The notes below the pieces were generated by a model, which saw nothing but the letters and a program-made list of their open reading frames with translations, ran no database searches and had not been told where the DNA came from. DNA of 64,000 nucleotides from Sphingopyxis sp. H115. Lineage in GTDB: Bacteria > Pseudomonadota > Alphaproteobacteria > Sphingomonadales > Sphingomonadaceae. Made by a program: the position numbers and the translations under genes. The stretch is from contig NZ_LNSA01000007.1 of the NCBI RefSeq assembly GCF_001468465.1, positions 62,001-126,000 of the forward strand, in the 5' to 3' direction. This document shows, one piece after another, positions 1 through 9,712 of the stretch (the first letter of the stretch is position 1; each line of letters starts with the position of its first letter).

Positions 1-2
1 TT

Positions 3-749
3 ACCGCAAACCAGGCGGCGACCAAGGTGACCAAGCTCGACCTGATGCTCGTCGTCGACACGACGGGCAGCATGGGCGACGAGATCAATTACCTTCAGTC
101 CGAACTGCGGTCGATCATCAGCGCGATCACAGCAAAGCACCGCGATCTCGACATTCGCATCGGCTTTGTCTTCTATCGCGACCTGGGCGACGATTATGTT
201 ACGCGGACGGTGGCGTTCGATCGCGACATCGGGCGCGTGCAGGGCGCGCTGGCACGGCAGAATGCCAATGGCGGCGGTGATTATCCCGAAGCGATGGACC
301 AGGCGATGATCCGCGCGGTCGGGCAGGACTGGCGCCCCGATGCGGTGAAGTCGCTGCTGCTCGTCGCCGATGCGCCGCCGCACGACGACCGGTTCGGGCG
401 GACATGGGCCGCAGCGGAAGCGGCGCGCGCGAAACGCATCCATATCACCCCCGTCGCGGCCTCGGGCGTCGCCGACAAGGCCGAATATGCGATGCGCGCG
501 ATGGCGGCCGCAACCCAGTCGCGCTACCTGTTCCTCACCGACGACAGCGGGGTGGGCAATCCGCACGCGCCGCCGGCGGTCGACTGCTATCTGGTCACTC
601 GCCTTGACGCCCTCGTCCGCCGCTTGATCGACAGCCAGATCAGCGGCCGCCGGATCGAGCCCGAGGATCGGGAGATCATCCGCAGCGTGGGCAAATATGA
701 TGCTGGGAAATGCGTTTTGCCTGCCGACTTCAACTGGCAGAACGGCTAA
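3..749 (+). CDS. vWA-domain protein, 5' end outside window
   Basis: The reading frame is open from base 3 through the window edge, so the N-terminus is probably missing; the first possible start inside is a GTG at 27, which lies directly before the domain and is unlikely to be the true start. A von Willebrand factor A domain begins at once: strand LDLMLVVD followed by the MIDAS motif DTTGSM, which in this fold coordinates a divalent metal for ligand binding. The domain appears to fill most of the visible 240 residues. No membrane segment is visible in this part. A strong hairpin follows the stop. The specific ligand and partner cannot be deduced; the role in protein-protein contact is a family-level inference. 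Confidence 0.75.
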   Translation, partial: TANQAATKVTKLDLMLVVDTTGSMGDEINYLQSELRSIISAITAKHRDLDIRIGFVFYRDLGDDYVTRTVAFDRDIGRVQGALARQNANGGGDYPEAMDQAMIRAVGQDWRPDAVKSLLLVADAPPHDDRFGRTWAAAEAARAKRIHITPVAASGVADKAEYAMRAMAAATQSRYLFLTDDSGVGNPHAPPAVDCYLVTRLDALVRRLIDSQISGRRIEPEDREIIRSVGKYDAGKCVLPADFNWQNG

Positions 750-776
750 CGCGTTGACGTCACGGCCTTGACATGA

Positions 777-801
777 CCCCCGCATCTGGCCGATGCGGGG
801 G
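777..801 (+). terminator. Hairpin after the vWA gene
   Basis: Perfect 10-bp stem (CCCCCGCATC, 777-786; GATGCGGGGG, 792-801) with a 5-nt loop, 28 bp after the stop codon of the vWA gene. There is no T-run after it on the plus strand, so it could be a factor-assisted terminator or only an mRNA 3' stabiliser. Confidence 0.55.
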
Positions 802-878
802 CGTGGGTTGCTTCGATAACTCCCTTTTCCGGTCGGATGGGTCGACCGGCGGGGCGGGGAGTCGGAGGGGGAAGACCC

Positions 879-1877
879 ATGAGAAAACTGTTAGTGGGCA
901 TCGCCGTGGTCGCGATGCTGGCACAGCCCGCCGCCATTGCTGCCAAGGAAAAAGAACCGGTCAAGATTTCCGGGCCGTCGAACGCGAAAGGCGTCACGAC
1001 GGTTGCGATTGGTGCGTTCAACGTCGGCTTCATCTTCGAATCGACCGACAGCAAGGCCGCCACCGGCGGGTTGATGGGCGCGTTTGGCGGGGCAACCAAG
1101 GCGAAGAGCGAACTTGTCGGCGTGACGCCATCGATGATGCAATCGATCGCCGATGCCGCCTATGCCGACTTTGTCGGGCAATTGGCGGCGCAAGGCTTTG
1201 CGGTGCAGCCGCCCGACGCCTTGTTCGGCCACACCGCTTTGGCAAAAACAAAATCGCTCGACGTGCCGCTGGAGCTTTCGGTCCAGCTCGAAAAGGGCAG
1301 CAAGGGCAAGGCGACCTATTTCAAACCTTCGGCGCTACCTTCGCTATTGATGATCCCAGGTGACCATTCGGGCGGCGGCGGCTTTGGCGGGATCGGCATG
1401 AACATGTCGATCGGGCAGGCCAGCATGGCGCTGACCAACTATGCCAGGGATGCGGGCGTTGGCGTGATCGACGTGACCTATCTTATCGACTTTTCGAACC
1501 AGAAACGTCCGGGCGCCTTCAGTTTCGGCGGCGGGATCGAGGTCAACAGCGGCCTGTCCGTCACCGCCGACTATTCGCGCGTGACGCTGATTGCCCCGAA
1601 CGGGAAGCAATCGATCATCACGGTCAAGGCGCCGGTCGCGGTCGAGGGCGAGTTTGTCGAAAAGGCCGACGCCTCAACCGGCACCGAGAAGGCGGTGCAA
1701 TCGACGGCGAATGTTGTAGGCGGACTTGCGGCCGCCGCCAATATCGGGTTGCCGCGCTTCGGAAAGACGCGCAAATTCCAGTTCACCGCCAAGCCCGAGG
1801 CTTATGAAGCCGGCGCGGTGAAGGCCGCGAGTCTGGCAAATACATTGCTGATCGGACAGCTCGGCGCGCTTCGCTGA
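879..1877 (+). CDS. Exported protein of unknown function
   Basis: The 332-aa product starts at ATG 879, preceded by a G-rich Shine-Dalgarno (GGAGGGGGA); an upstream in-frame start at 837 has no such signal and would bury the signal peptide. Residues 1 to about 22 form a signal peptide (MRKLLVGIAVVAML, cleavage near AIAA), so the protein is periplasmic or outer-membrane associated. The mature part has several glycine-rich stretches, one around HSGGGGFGGIG, and a region IDFSNQKRPGAFSFGGG that could be beta-rich. I do not recognise a family. A stem-loop follows the gene, suggesting a single-gene transcript. Confidence 0.75.
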   Translation: MRKLLVGIAVVAMLAQPAAIAAKEKEPVKISGPSNAKGVTTVAIGAFNVGFIFESTDSKAATGGLMGAFGGATKAKSELVGVTPSMMQSIADAAYADFVGQLAAQGFAVQPPDALFGHTALAKTKSLDVPLELSVQLEKGSKGKATYFKPSALPSLLMIPGDHSGGGGFGGIGMNMSIGQASMALTNYARDAGVGVIDVTYLIDFSNQKRPGAFSFGGGIEVNSGLSVTADYSRVTLIAPNGKQSIITVKAPVAVEGEFVEKADASTGTEKAVQSTANVVGGLAAAANIGLPRFGKTRKFQFTAKPEAYEAGAVKAASLANTLLIGQLGALR

Positions 1878-1890
1878 GGTCTGGTCGGGC

Positions 1891-1930
1891 GCGGACGCCC
1901 TTTGGCCTTGACGGGCCGCAGGGCGTCCGC
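1891..1930 (+). terminator. Long stem-loop after the exported protein gene
   Basis: Perfect 11-bp inverted repeat (GCGGACGCCCT, 1891-1901; AGGGCGTCCGC, 1920-1930) around an 18-nt loop that itself contains a GGCC/GGCC pairing. It begins 13 bp after the stop at 1877. No poly-T tail follows, so termination is inferred from position and stem strength only. Confidence 0.5.
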
Positions 1931-1969
1931 AAAATCCAACCCGATATCGGGGTATGGGGATCGGGCTAC

Positions 1970-2638
1970 GTGCAGTTCGAGGCGTCATTGCTGGTTCCGA
2001 CCCTGCGCCGGTCATGGGGCATCGTCTCCGTCATGCCGGTCACCGTGCTGATCGCATGGCTGTTGATGACATTGATCGGCATCCTCTCCGATATCGGGAT
2101 CGAACGTGCCAACGACAGTGGATCGGTTGTACTCATTTTCTATGGCATCGCCATCACCTTCGTGCAGGTTTGGTTGACGCGCGAAGTATTGGAACGCGCG
2201 GGCGTTGTGCCGAGAGTGTCGATCGTCAATTCGCTGACCGTCTATCTTCAGGGCCTTTTCATCGGATTGGGCATTCTCGTCGGCCTGCTTTTGCTTGTTC
2301 TACCGGGCCTCTATCTGTTCGCGCGCTGGTATCTCGCCAGCGTTATCCTGATTCGCGATGGGGGCGGGCGCCGGGCGGCGATGGCGCGTAGTTGGGAAAT
2401 GCTAGAGTCGCATTGGCCCGCTGCGCTCGGCGTCGGCGCGATTCTGTTTGCGATGTCGGCGGCGCCGCTGGCCCTCGACCTCTACCGACCGTCATTCACC
2501 AACGGTCATGAGTTCGCTTGGCTGACGATGATCAACCTCCTGTCGAGTGCGGGGCAAGTGGGCAGCTATCTGGCGGCGGTCGCGCTGCTCTTGAATATCG
2601 AGCAGCCCGCATCGACCTTGCAGGAAATTTTCAGTTGA
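1970..2638 (+). CDS. Integral membrane protein, YciC-like
   Basis: A 222-aa protein starting at GTG 1970, with about five hydrophobic segments (near residues 18-40, 50-66, 92-118, 150-170 and 200-215). The stretch LFARWYLASVILIRDGGGR followed by AMARSWEML resembles the cytoplasmic loop of bacterial multi-pass proteins related to YciC (UPF0259) or glycerophosphodiester phosphodiesterase membrane domains, where an Arg-rich helix precedes a Ser-Trp motif. That assignment is by eye and tentative. It sits 66 bp upstream of topA on the same strand, and the gap (2639-2704) shows no terminator, so read-through into topA is possible. Confidence 0.75.
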   Translation: MQFEASLLVPTLRRSWGIVSVMPVTVLIAWLLMTLIGILSDIGIERANDSGSVVLIFYGIAITFVQVWLTREVLERAGVVPRVSIVNSLTVYLQGLFIGLGILVGLLLLVLPGLYLFARWYLASVILIRDGGGRRAAMARSWEMLESHWPAALGVGAILFAMSAAPLALDLYRPSFTNGHEFAWLTMINLLSSAGQVGSYLAAVALLLNIEQPASTLQEIFS

Positions 2639-2704
2639 CGCACAGCACGGCGGCGCCACCCTCGCGCGTACGTACGTAAGAGTTTTCGGGGAACGAATTT
2701 TTCA

Positions 2705-5257
2705 ATGCAATTGGTAATTGTGGAATCGCCTGCAAAGGCGAAGACGATCGAGAAATATCTCGGACGCGATTTCAAGGTCCTGGCGAGCTATGGTCATGTC
2801 CGCGACCTGCCGCCCAAGGACGGCTCGGTCGATCCCGACGACGGCTTTGCGATGCAGTGGCAGCTTTATCCCGACAAGGCGAAGCGGCTGAAGGAAATTT
2901 CGGACGCCGCAAAGGGCGCCGACCGTCTGATCCTCGCGACTGACCCTGACCGCGAGGGCGAGGCGATCAGCTGGCATGTTCAGGAATTGCTGCGAAGCAA
3001 GAAGGCGTTGCCGCAGTCGGTCGATCGCGTGACCTTCAACGCGATCACCAAGCAGGCAGTGACCGACGCGATGGCGCATCCGCGCGAGCTCGATACCGAC
3101 CTGATCGACGCCTATCGCGCGCGCCGCGCGCTGGACTATCTTGTCGGCTTCACCCTGTCGCCGGTGCTGTGGCGCAAGCTGCCCGGCGCCAAATCGGCGG
3201 GGCGCGTGCAGTCGGTCGCACTGCGGCTGGTGGTCGAGCGCGAGCGCGAGATCGAAGCCTTTGTCGCGCAGCAATATTGGTCGGTGACCGGCCTGTTCGA
3301 GATGGGCGGCACGCCGTTCAAGGCGCGGCTGTCGCGGTGGAAGGGCGACAAGATCGAGCGGTTGTCGATCACGAACGAAGCCGATGCCCGCGCCGCCGAA
3401 GCCGATGTGATGGCGGGCCATTTTACCGTCGACACGGTGGAGACCAAGCCGCTGACGCGCAACCCGCCGCCGCCCTTCACCACTTCGACGTTGCAGCAGG
3501 AGGCGGCGCGCAAGCTCGGATTCTCGGCGAGCCACACGATGCGGATCGCGCAGGCGCTCTACGAGGATGGCGCGATCACCTATATGCGGACAGACGGGGT
3601 CCAGATGGACGGCAGCGCGATCAGTGCGGCGCGCAAGGCGATCGCGACACGCTACGACGGCGGCTATGTTCCCGACCAGCCGCGGCAGTATCAGACCAAG
3701 GCAAAGAATGCGCAGGAAGCGCACGAAGCGATCCGCCCGACCGATTTTTCGAAGGATAAGGCGGGAAGCGGCGACCACGCGCGCCTCTACGAACTGATCT
3801 GGAAGCGCGCGCTGGCGAGCCAGATGGCGTCGGCGCGGCTCGAACGCACGAGCGTCGATCTTTCGGACGGCACCGGCAAGACGGTGATGCGCGCGACCGG
3901 GCAGGTGGTGAAATTCCCCGGCTTCCTTGCGCTCTATGACGAGGGCCGCGACGATAGCGCGGAAGACGACGACGCGCGCCTGCTCCCCGCGATGGCGAAG
4001 GGCGATGCGCCGGCGAAGACCGGCGTCGAGGTCGAAAGCCACGAGACGCAGCCGCCGCCGCGCTATTCGGAAGCGAGCCTCGTCAAGAAGATGGAGGAGC
4101 TCGGCATCGGGCGCCCGTCGACCTATGCCTCGATCCTGCAGGTACTGAAGGACCGCGCCTATGTGACGGTCGAGAAGAACCGCTTTATTCCCGAAGAAAG
4201 CGGACGCTTGCTCACGGCTTTCCTCGAGCGCTTCTTCGAACGCTATGTCGGTTATGATTTCACCGCGGGGCTCGAGGAAGAACTCGACGACGTCTCGGGC
4301 GGCCGCGCGCAGTGGCAGGCGGTGCTCGAACGCTTCTGGCGCGATTTCAAGCCGCGTACCGGCGAGGTGATGGAACAAAAGCCGTCGGAGATCACCGCGG
4401 CGCTCGACGAATTTCTCGGCCCCTATCTTTTCCCCGACAAGGGCGACGGCAGCGACCCGCGTCTCTGCCCCAATTGCGGCACCGGGCGGCTCGCGCTGCG
4501 CGGCGGCAAATTCGGCCCGTTCATCGCGTGCAGCAATTATCCCGACTGCAAATATACGCGCAAATTCGCGCAGCCGGGTGGCGGTGACGGCGCCGATACA
4601 GGACCCGAGACACTCGGCAACGATCCCGAAAGCGGTCTGGAAGTCACAAAGCGCAGCGGGCGTTTCGGTCCCTATATCCAGCTCGGCGACGGCAAGGAAG
4701 CGAAGCGCTCGTCGATCCCCAAGGATATTCCGGGCGAGGATTTCGATCTCGATTATGCGCTGCGGCTCTTGAGCCTGCCGCGCGAAGTCGGCGTGCATCC
4801 CGAAAGTGGCAAGCCGATCATGGCGGGGCTGGGGCGCTACGGTCCTTATCTGCTCCACGACGGCAAATATGCGAAGCTGACGGGCACCGCCGAGATTTTC
4901 GACATCGGAATGAATGCCGCGGTCGTCCGCATCGCCGAAGCCGCGGCGGGCGGTGGGCGCGGGCGGACCAAGGCCGAACCGCTCAACACCTTCGGCCCGC
5001 ACCCGACGAGCGGCGGCGAGATGAAGCTGATGGAAGGGCGCTTCGGTCCCTATGTTACCGACGGCACGACCAACGCGACACTGCCCAAGACCGCCGATCC
5101 GGCGACGTTGACGCTGGAAGAGGCGATCGCGCTGATCGACGCGCGCGCCGCCAAAGGCCCGGCAAAGGGCAAGAAGAAGGCCGCGCCGAAAAAGAAGACA
5201 CCCGCGAAAAAGCCAGCAGCCAAGAAGGCGCCAGCGAAGAAGAAGGCCGCCGAATAG
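2705..5257 (+). CDS. topA: DNA topoisomerase I (type IA)
   Basis: An 850-aa type IA topoisomerase, which relaxes negative supercoils by transient single-strand cleavage. The N-terminal TOPRIM domain starts MQLVIVESPAKAKTI and carries the Mg-binding motif DPDREGE at residues 80-86. The catalytic tyrosine is Tyr293 in ITYMRTDG. A four-cysteine zinc finger (CPNC...CSNYPDC) starts near residue 587, followed by three GRFGPY/GRYGPY-type C-terminal repeats and a lysine/alanine-rich tail over the last 30 or so residues, a common alphaproteobacterial feature thought to bind DNA. All catalytic motifs are intact and the length is normal. It is convergent with the peptidase gene at 5441. Confidence 0.98.
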   Translation: MQLVIVESPAKAKTIEKYLGRDFKVLASYGHVRDLPPKDGSVDPDDGFAMQWQLYPDKAKRLKEISDAAKGADRLILATDPDREGEAISWHVQELLRSKKALPQSVDRVTFNAITKQAVTDAMAHPRELDTDLIDAYRARRALDYLVGFTLSPVLWRKLPGAKSAGRVQSVALRLVVEREREIEAFVAQQYWSVTGLFEMGGTPFKARLSRWKGDKIERLSITNEADARAAEADVMAGHFTVDTVETKPLTRNPPPPFTTSTLQQEAARKLGFSASHTMRIAQALYEDGAITYMRTDGVQMDGSAISAARKAIATRYDGGYVPDQPRQYQTKAKNAQEAHEAIRPTDFSKDKAGSGDHARLYELIWKRALASQMASARLERTSVDLSDGTGKTVMRATGQVVKFPGFLALYDEGRDDSAEDDDARLLPAMAKGDAPAKTGVEVESHETQPPPRYSEASLVKKMEELGIGRPSTYASILQVLKDRAYVTVEKNRFIPEESGRLLTAFLERFFERYVGYDFTAGLEEELDDVSGGRAQWQAVLERFWRDFKPRTGEVMEQKPSEITAALDEFLGPYLFPDKGDGSDPRLCPNCGTGRLALRGGKFGPFIACSNYPDCKYTRKFAQPGGGDGADTGPETLGNDPESGLEVTKRSGRFGPYIQLGDGKEAKRSSIPKDIPGEDFDLDYALRLLSLPREVGVHPESGKPIMAGLGRYGPYLLHDGKYAKLTGTAEIFDIGMNAAVVRIAEAAAGGGRGRTKAEPLNTFGPHPTSGGEMKLMEGRFGPYVTDGTTNATLPKTADPATLTLEEAIALIDARAAKGPAKGKKKAAPKKKTPAKKPAAKKAPAKKKAAE

Positions 5258-5440
5258 TCAAGTCTGAAGCGGCTCGTCCTCTAAATTCGTCATTCCCGCT
5301 TTCCCGAGCGCACCATTGTTATAATTCGCTTGAAATTTCGATTTATGGCGAAAAGATCCCTTGCTTGGCGGGTTCGTTTTATGTGTTGTAAACAAGCCGT
5401 AACTCGTCGAACGGTTTTGTGGGTGTTCCCCTGACGCTGG

Positions 5441-7435
5441 TCAGTCGGGCGGGTTATGCTTGGCGAGGAAGCGTTCGATCGACGTGAGCAATGTCATCCG
5501 GTCGGCTTCCCGCGTAAAATAATGGTCGGCAAGCGGGACCGAGACAAATTCGACAGCCTTGCCGGCCTTCGTCATAGCGGAATACATACGTGCCGACTGA
5601 GCATGGTCGACCGTCACGTCCTTCTTTCCATGGATCAGCAGCAGCGGAGCTTTGATCCGCGCTATGGCGTTGATCGGGGAAACTGCCGCGAAGTCGGGGG
5701 TCATTTTCTGCCACTGCCCGCGATAGAGACGCTTGCGTATCATGCCGCCGAAGTCGTTGACTTCGCGGCGGAGGTTGGCGACGCCGTTGATCGAGACCGC
5801 GCAGCGATAGAGGTCTGGGTCCTTCGCGATCCCCCACATCGCAGCGTAGCCGCCATATGAGCCGCCGACGATACAGACGCGTTTGGGATCGGCGATCCCT
5901 TCTGCAACAGCCCAGCGCACGCCGTCGGTAATGTCGTCCTGCATCGCGAAGCCCAGCTGTCCCTGGCCGGCCTTTTCGAAGGCAATTCCGTAACCGGTCG
6001 ATCCCCGGAAATTGGGCTGGAGTACAGCGTAGCCGCGCTCGGCAAGAAATTGGGCCCAATAATCGTAGGTCAGCGTGTCATGCGCCCAAGGCCCGCCATG
6101 CGGCATGACGACGAGCGGTAGATTTTTGCTGTTCCGGCCGCGCGGCATCGTCAGCACGCCTTCGATCTCCAGCCCATCGCGTGCCTTGTACTGGATCATC
6201 TTTGCCCGCGAGAGACGCTTGCCGTCGAGCGTATCGTTCATCGCTGCCAGCTTGATAAGGTCGCCGGTCACCGCATCGAAATAAAAGAGCAGGCCCGGAT
6301 TGTCGGGCGTGCTGAACCGGACGAGCAACTTTTTTTGATCGTCGCTGAAGCTTTCAACCCGCACGACCGAATTCGGCGATGCCGCTTCAAGCGTCTTTTG
6401 ATGAGCGGCCATCGCAGGATCGAGCCAGCGCAGCGGCGTATCCCGATCGCTTGTGCTGACCCCGAGCAGTTTTGATCCGTCGGACGCCATCAAAACGCGT
6501 TCGACATCCGCTTCGTCATCGGCATAAACCGTTCGCACATCCTTACCGGTCGGAATGTCGATCTCGACAACTGCTGATCGACCGCTTGCGTTCTCCTTGA
6601 TTACGAAGCCGCGATTGCTGTCGGGGACGAAGTAAAAGGGAATGGTCAGTTCCTCTTCGTCACCGAGCTTTGCGCTGTCGATGACGCGCAACGCGCGTTC
6701 GCCGCTCGATCGGAAGAGCAGGGTCGATTTGGTCGTCGTATCGCGATAGCCGATGCCGAAACGCACGCGGCCGAGATGATCGGCGCCCCAGTCGACGACA
6801 TCGGCCCGGCCCTTTTCGACTACACGTTTGCGCCCGGTCGCCACGTCAACCCGGTAAACCGCCGGCCAGAAGCCAGGGATGTTGCTGTAGATCGAGCTTT
6901 GAGCGGCAACGAGTATCTCCTTGCTGCCATCGGCTGGTATCCACAGAACATCAGAAGCATTCTGCCCGCCAAGGTCCCACAGGAGCTTGGTTATCTTTCC
7001 GGTGCTGCGGTCGATGCCGATCAGGCGCGATATATACCAGCGATCGGTCTCGACCGGCAAAAGCGCGGATAGGCCCACGATGACGTTGTCGTTGCCAACC
7101 CAGCGAATCCAGGCAACCTGAGTCTGATCCGGAACAGCGATCATGACCCCCTTGGACCTGTCGCCGACGATAGGCATCATCATGATGCGCTGCTCGCCTC
7201 CGATCCCAAAGAGCCCCGCCAACTGGGTGCCGTCGGGCGATAGCTCCACATCTTCGACAAAGGGAAGTTCGGCAAAGGCACTCGTCGGCAGGGGAGTAAA
7301 GTTACTGGATTCCGTCGGTTTCGTATTGTCTGCGAGCGCTGGCGTGCCGCAGGCGGAAAAGAAAAGCGCGGATAGAATTATCTTGCATCGAGTTCGCGTG
7401 GTCGCGTGAAATCGTTGCCCCGTTTTACACCGCAT
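5441..7435 (-). CDS. S9 family (prolyl oligopeptidase-type) peptidase
   Basis: A 664-aa serine peptidase of the S9 family (acylaminoacyl-peptidase/DPP4-like). The N-terminus has a basic stretch then a hydrophobic segment (IILSALFFSACGTPALA), so it is probably exported; the cysteine is not in a good lipobox. Residues about 60-400 form a beta-propeller-like region, and the C-terminal alpha/beta-hydrolase domain carries the nucleophile Ser526 in GGSYGGY, the acid in HGKKDVTVDH and the histidine in ADHYF. The start at ATG 7435 is the only ATG before the signal peptide. It is divergent from the lipase-like gene at 7698, and likely processes short peptides in the periplasm. Confidence 0.92.
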   Translation of the reverse strand: MRCKTGQRFHATTRTRCKIILSALFFSACGTPALADNTKPTESSNFTPLPTSAFAELPFVEDVELSPDGTQLAGLFGIGGEQRIMMMPIVGDRSKGVMIAVPDQTQVAWIRWVGNDNVIVGLSALLPVETDRWYISRLIGIDRSTGKITKLLWDLGGQNASDVLWIPADGSKEILVAAQSSIYSNIPGFWPAVYRVDVATGRKRVVEKGRADVVDWGADHLGRVRFGIGYRDTTTKSTLLFRSSGERALRVIDSAKLGDEEELTIPFYFVPDSNRGFVIKENASGRSAVVEIDIPTGKDVRTVYADDEADVERVLMASDGSKLLGVSTSDRDTPLRWLDPAMAAHQKTLEAASPNSVVRVESFSDDQKKLLVRFSTPDNPGLLFYFDAVTGDLIKLAAMNDTLDGKRLSRAKMIQYKARDGLEIEGVLTMPRGRNSKNLPLVVMPHGGPWAHDTLTYDYWAQFLAERGYAVLQPNFRGSTGYGIAFEKAGQGQLGFAMQDDITDGVRWAVAEGIADPKRVCIVGGSYGGYAAMWGIAKDPDLYRCAVSINGVANLRREVNDFGGMIRKRLYRGQWQKMTPDFAAVSPINAIARIKAPLLLIHGKKDVTVDHAQSARMYSAMTKAGKAVEFVSVPLADHYFTREADRMTLLTSIERFLAKHNPPD

Positions 7436-7526
7436 TCATGCCCCCAATTTATTGCTCGCAACAAATTCCCTATCACCAACCACTGGAATGGAAAGACCCG
7501 GTGCGTTACTGGCGCACCGAAAATAT

Positions 7527-7541
7527 GATCATTGGATGATC
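7527..7541. promoter_or_regulatory. Perfect dyad between peptidase and lipase-like genes
   Basis: GATCAT-TGG-ATGATC is a perfect 6-3-6 palindrome in the 262-bp divergent region 7436-7697. A second, looser repeat (GGTGCG...CGCACC) lies about 10 bp before it. Either could be an operator for one or both divergent genes; no regulator gene is adjacent, so this is position-based inference. Confidence 0.35.
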
Positions 7542-7697
7542 TGGATAGGGGCGGCACTAGCTTGTCGAGCAACCCTCATAGTTATTGTATCGGTGCCCTC
7601 AAGTTCGCGGGAATGACGAAGCTTGGGGAGGGATGACTCCCGGCGTTTCAGACTTCCCGAACCCGTGATAAAGGGGTGACATCGGGGAGATACGTCC

Positions 7698-8822
7698 ATG
7701 CGCCACCTCTTTGCTGCCGTCCTGCTCGGCATCGTGTCCACGCTAGCCCTGCCCGCCACGGCGCAGCAGACCGGCTATCTGATCTCCGCCCAGCCGATGC
7801 CCGACACGCCGCCCGGCACACAGGCGTGGCGCGTGCAATATTGGACGACGAACGGCAACGGCCAGCGCTTTGCGGTCACCGGCATCGTCGCCGCCCCGAT
7901 GGAGGCGATCCCGGCGCGGCCGCGTCGTGTCATCGCCTGGACGCACGGCGCGTGGGGCGTCATGGAGAAATGCGCGCCGTCGCTCAGCCCCAGTTTCTTC
8001 GAATATTCGGCGGGGATGGATGCGGTGCGCAGCGGTTATGTTGTCGTTGCGCCCGACTATATCGGACTCGGCAGCCCGACGATGCACCCGTTTCTCGTCG
8101 GCCCGGATACCGCCAATGCGGTGCTCGACGCGGTGCGCGCTGCACGCGAAATTCCCGGTGCGGCTGCGGGCGGCGATTTTGCCGTCTGGGGCGAATCGCA
8201 GGGCGGCCATGCGGCGCTGTGGACCGCGATCTCGGCGCGCAGCTACGCGCCGGACCTGACGCTCGTTGGCACCGCGGCGGCGGCGCCGCCGACCGATCTC
8301 GGCGCCAATTTGCGCGAAGGCAGCGACAAGAATGCGCGGGCGCTGCTGCTCTCCTTCGCGCTGCACAGCTGGTCGACGCTCTACGGCTTTTCGCTTGATC
8401 CGATTGCCAACCGAACGAACCAGGGCGTCATCAACCGGCTGGCGCAAAATAATTGCGTCGAATTTCACAAGAAGCCGAAGCTCCGCACGATCCTCGGCAT
8501 CCTGACCGTCGCCCGCGCGACAAAGGGCAAGGATATCGAAAAGATCGAGCCGTTTGGCTCGTTCGAACGCGCCAACAGCGTCGATCCGGCGCGGGTGCCG
8601 GGGCCGCTGCTGATCGCGCAAAGCAGCAAGGATACGATCGTCGCGCCCGCGGTCACACGCAAGTTCGCGAAGGCCGTGTGCCGGCGCGGAACGCCGACGC
8701 GCTGGATCGACATGACCGGCGATCATGGCGCGAGCGCGAAGGACAGCGCGCAGGAAACGATCGGCTGGATCACCGCGCGCTTCGACGGCAATCCGCCGCC
8801 GAACGACTGCCGGCGGATTTAG
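7698..8822 (+). CDS. Secreted lipase-like alpha/beta hydrolase
   Basis: A 374-aa protein with a clear signal peptide (MRHLFAAVLLGIVSTLALPA, cleavage near ATAQQ). The mature part follows the secretory lipase (LIP, PF03583) pattern: oxyanion-side motif AWTHGAWG, strand VVVAPDYIGLG, nucleophile elbow GESQGG with Ser167, acid in SSKDTIV and histidine in TGDHGAS. It should hydrolyse esters of small or medium acids outside the cytoplasm; the substrate cannot be told. The start ATG 7698 follows a GGGGAGA ribosome-binding site. Its stop codon interlocks with that of era on the opposite strand (4-bp overlap at 8819-8822), leaving no room for a terminator between them. Confidence 0.88.
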   Translation: MRHLFAAVLLGIVSTLALPATAQQTGYLISAQPMPDTPPGTQAWRVQYWTTNGNGQRFAVTGIVAAPMEAIPARPRRVIAWTHGAWGVMEKCAPSLSPSFFEYSAGMDAVRSGYVVVAPDYIGLGSPTMHPFLVGPDTANAVLDAVRAAREIPGAAAGGDFAVWGESQGGHAALWTAISARSYAPDLTLVGTAAAAPPTDLGANLREGSDKNARALLLSFALHSWSTLYGFSLDPIANRTNQGVINRLAQNNCVEFHKKPKLRTILGILTVARATKGKDIEKIEPFGSFERANSVDPARVPGPLLIAQSSKDTIVAPAVTRKFAKAVCRRGTPTRWIDMTGDHGASAKDSAQETIGWITARFDGNPPPNDCRRI

Positions 8823-9712
8823 TCGACCCAGTCGAGCCCCATGTCGCGATAGACGCTACGGTCCTCGTCCCAATTTTCCTTGACCTTGACGTGCAGGAAC
8901 AGGTGAACCTTGCGGCCCATCAACTCGGTCAGCTCGGCCCGCGCGCGCGCGCCGATTTCCTTGATGCGCGCGCCTCCCTTGCCGAGCACGATCGCGCGCT
9001 GGTTGTCGCGCGCGACAAAAATCTGCTGGTGGATTTCGGCGCTGCCGTCGGGACGAGTCTTGAACAGCTCGGTCTCGACCGTCGACTGATAGGGCAATTC
9101 TTCGTGAAGCTGGCGATAGAGCTGCTCGCGCGTAATTTCGGCCGCCAGCATCCGTTCGGGCGCGTCGCTGACCTCGTCCTCGGGGAAATGCCAAGGCCCC
9201 TCGGGCATCAGTTTGGCAAGATGCGCCTTGAGTTCGGGAACGCCGTCGCCGCTGCTGGCCGAAATGAAGAAGGTTTCGTCGAAGGCGACGCGGCCGTTGA
9301 GATCGGTCGCGATCGTGAGCAGCTTGTCCTTCTTGGTCAGGTCGACCTTGTTCAGCACCAGATATTTCTTCTCGGGCCGGTTCGCGATACCCTCGATCAC
9401 GCGCTCGACGCGGCCGGTCAGCTTGGCAGCGGCATCGACCATGACGAGAATCGCCTCGGCTTCTTCGAGACTGCCCCAGGCGGCGGCGACCATCGCACGG
9501 TCTAGGCGGCGCGTCGGGGCGAAAATGCCGGGCGTGTCGATCAGGACGATCTGCGCCTCGCCCTCCATCGCGACGCCCATCAGGCGCGTCCGCGTCGTCT
9601 GTGCCTTGGGGCTGACGATCGCGACCTTCTGGCCGACGAGCGCGTTGACGATCGTCGACTTGCCCGCATTGGGCGCGCCGACGACGGCGACGAAACCGCA
9701 GTGGTGGGTCAT
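8819..9712 (-). CDS. era: GTPase Era
   Basis: A 297-aa Era GTPase, which binds 16S rRNA and assists 30S subunit assembly. The G1 loop GAPNAGKST is at residues 12-20, G3 is DTPG and G4 is NKVD; the C-terminal KH domain carries [11 protein letters not shown]. All expected motifs are present at normal length. The start ATG (9712) overlaps the rnc stop by 4 bp (ATGA), so it is translationally coupled to rnc, as in many proteobacteria where lepB, rnc and era are co-transcribed. Confidence 0.98.
   Translation of the reverse strand: MTHHCGFVAVVGAPNAGKSTIVNALVGQKVAIVSPKAQTTRTRLMGVAMEGEAQIVLIDTPGIFAPTRRLDRAMVAAAWGSLEEAEAILVMVDAAAKLTGRVERVIEGIANRPEKKYLVLNKVDLTKKDKLLTIATDLNGRVAFDETFFISASSGDGVPELKAHLAKLMPEGPWHFPEDEVSDAPERMLAAEITREQLYRQLHEELPYQSTVETELFKTRPDGSAEIHQQIFVARDNQRAIVLGKGGARIKEIGARARAELTELMGRKVHLFLHVKVKENWDEDRSVYRDMGLDWVD

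Noticed and set aside
2702-5002. 766-codon open frame opposite topA
   Set aside because: Lies fully antisense to an intact topA; the translation is Arg/Ala/Leu-rich low-complexity typical of reverse frames of GC-rich genes, with no motif or ribosome-binding site.
7380-7435. Lipoprotein signal in the S9 peptidase (FFSAC)
   Set aside because: The residue at -3 is Phe rather than Leu/Val/Ile and a normal signal-peptidase I site follows near TPALA; kept as ordinary export.
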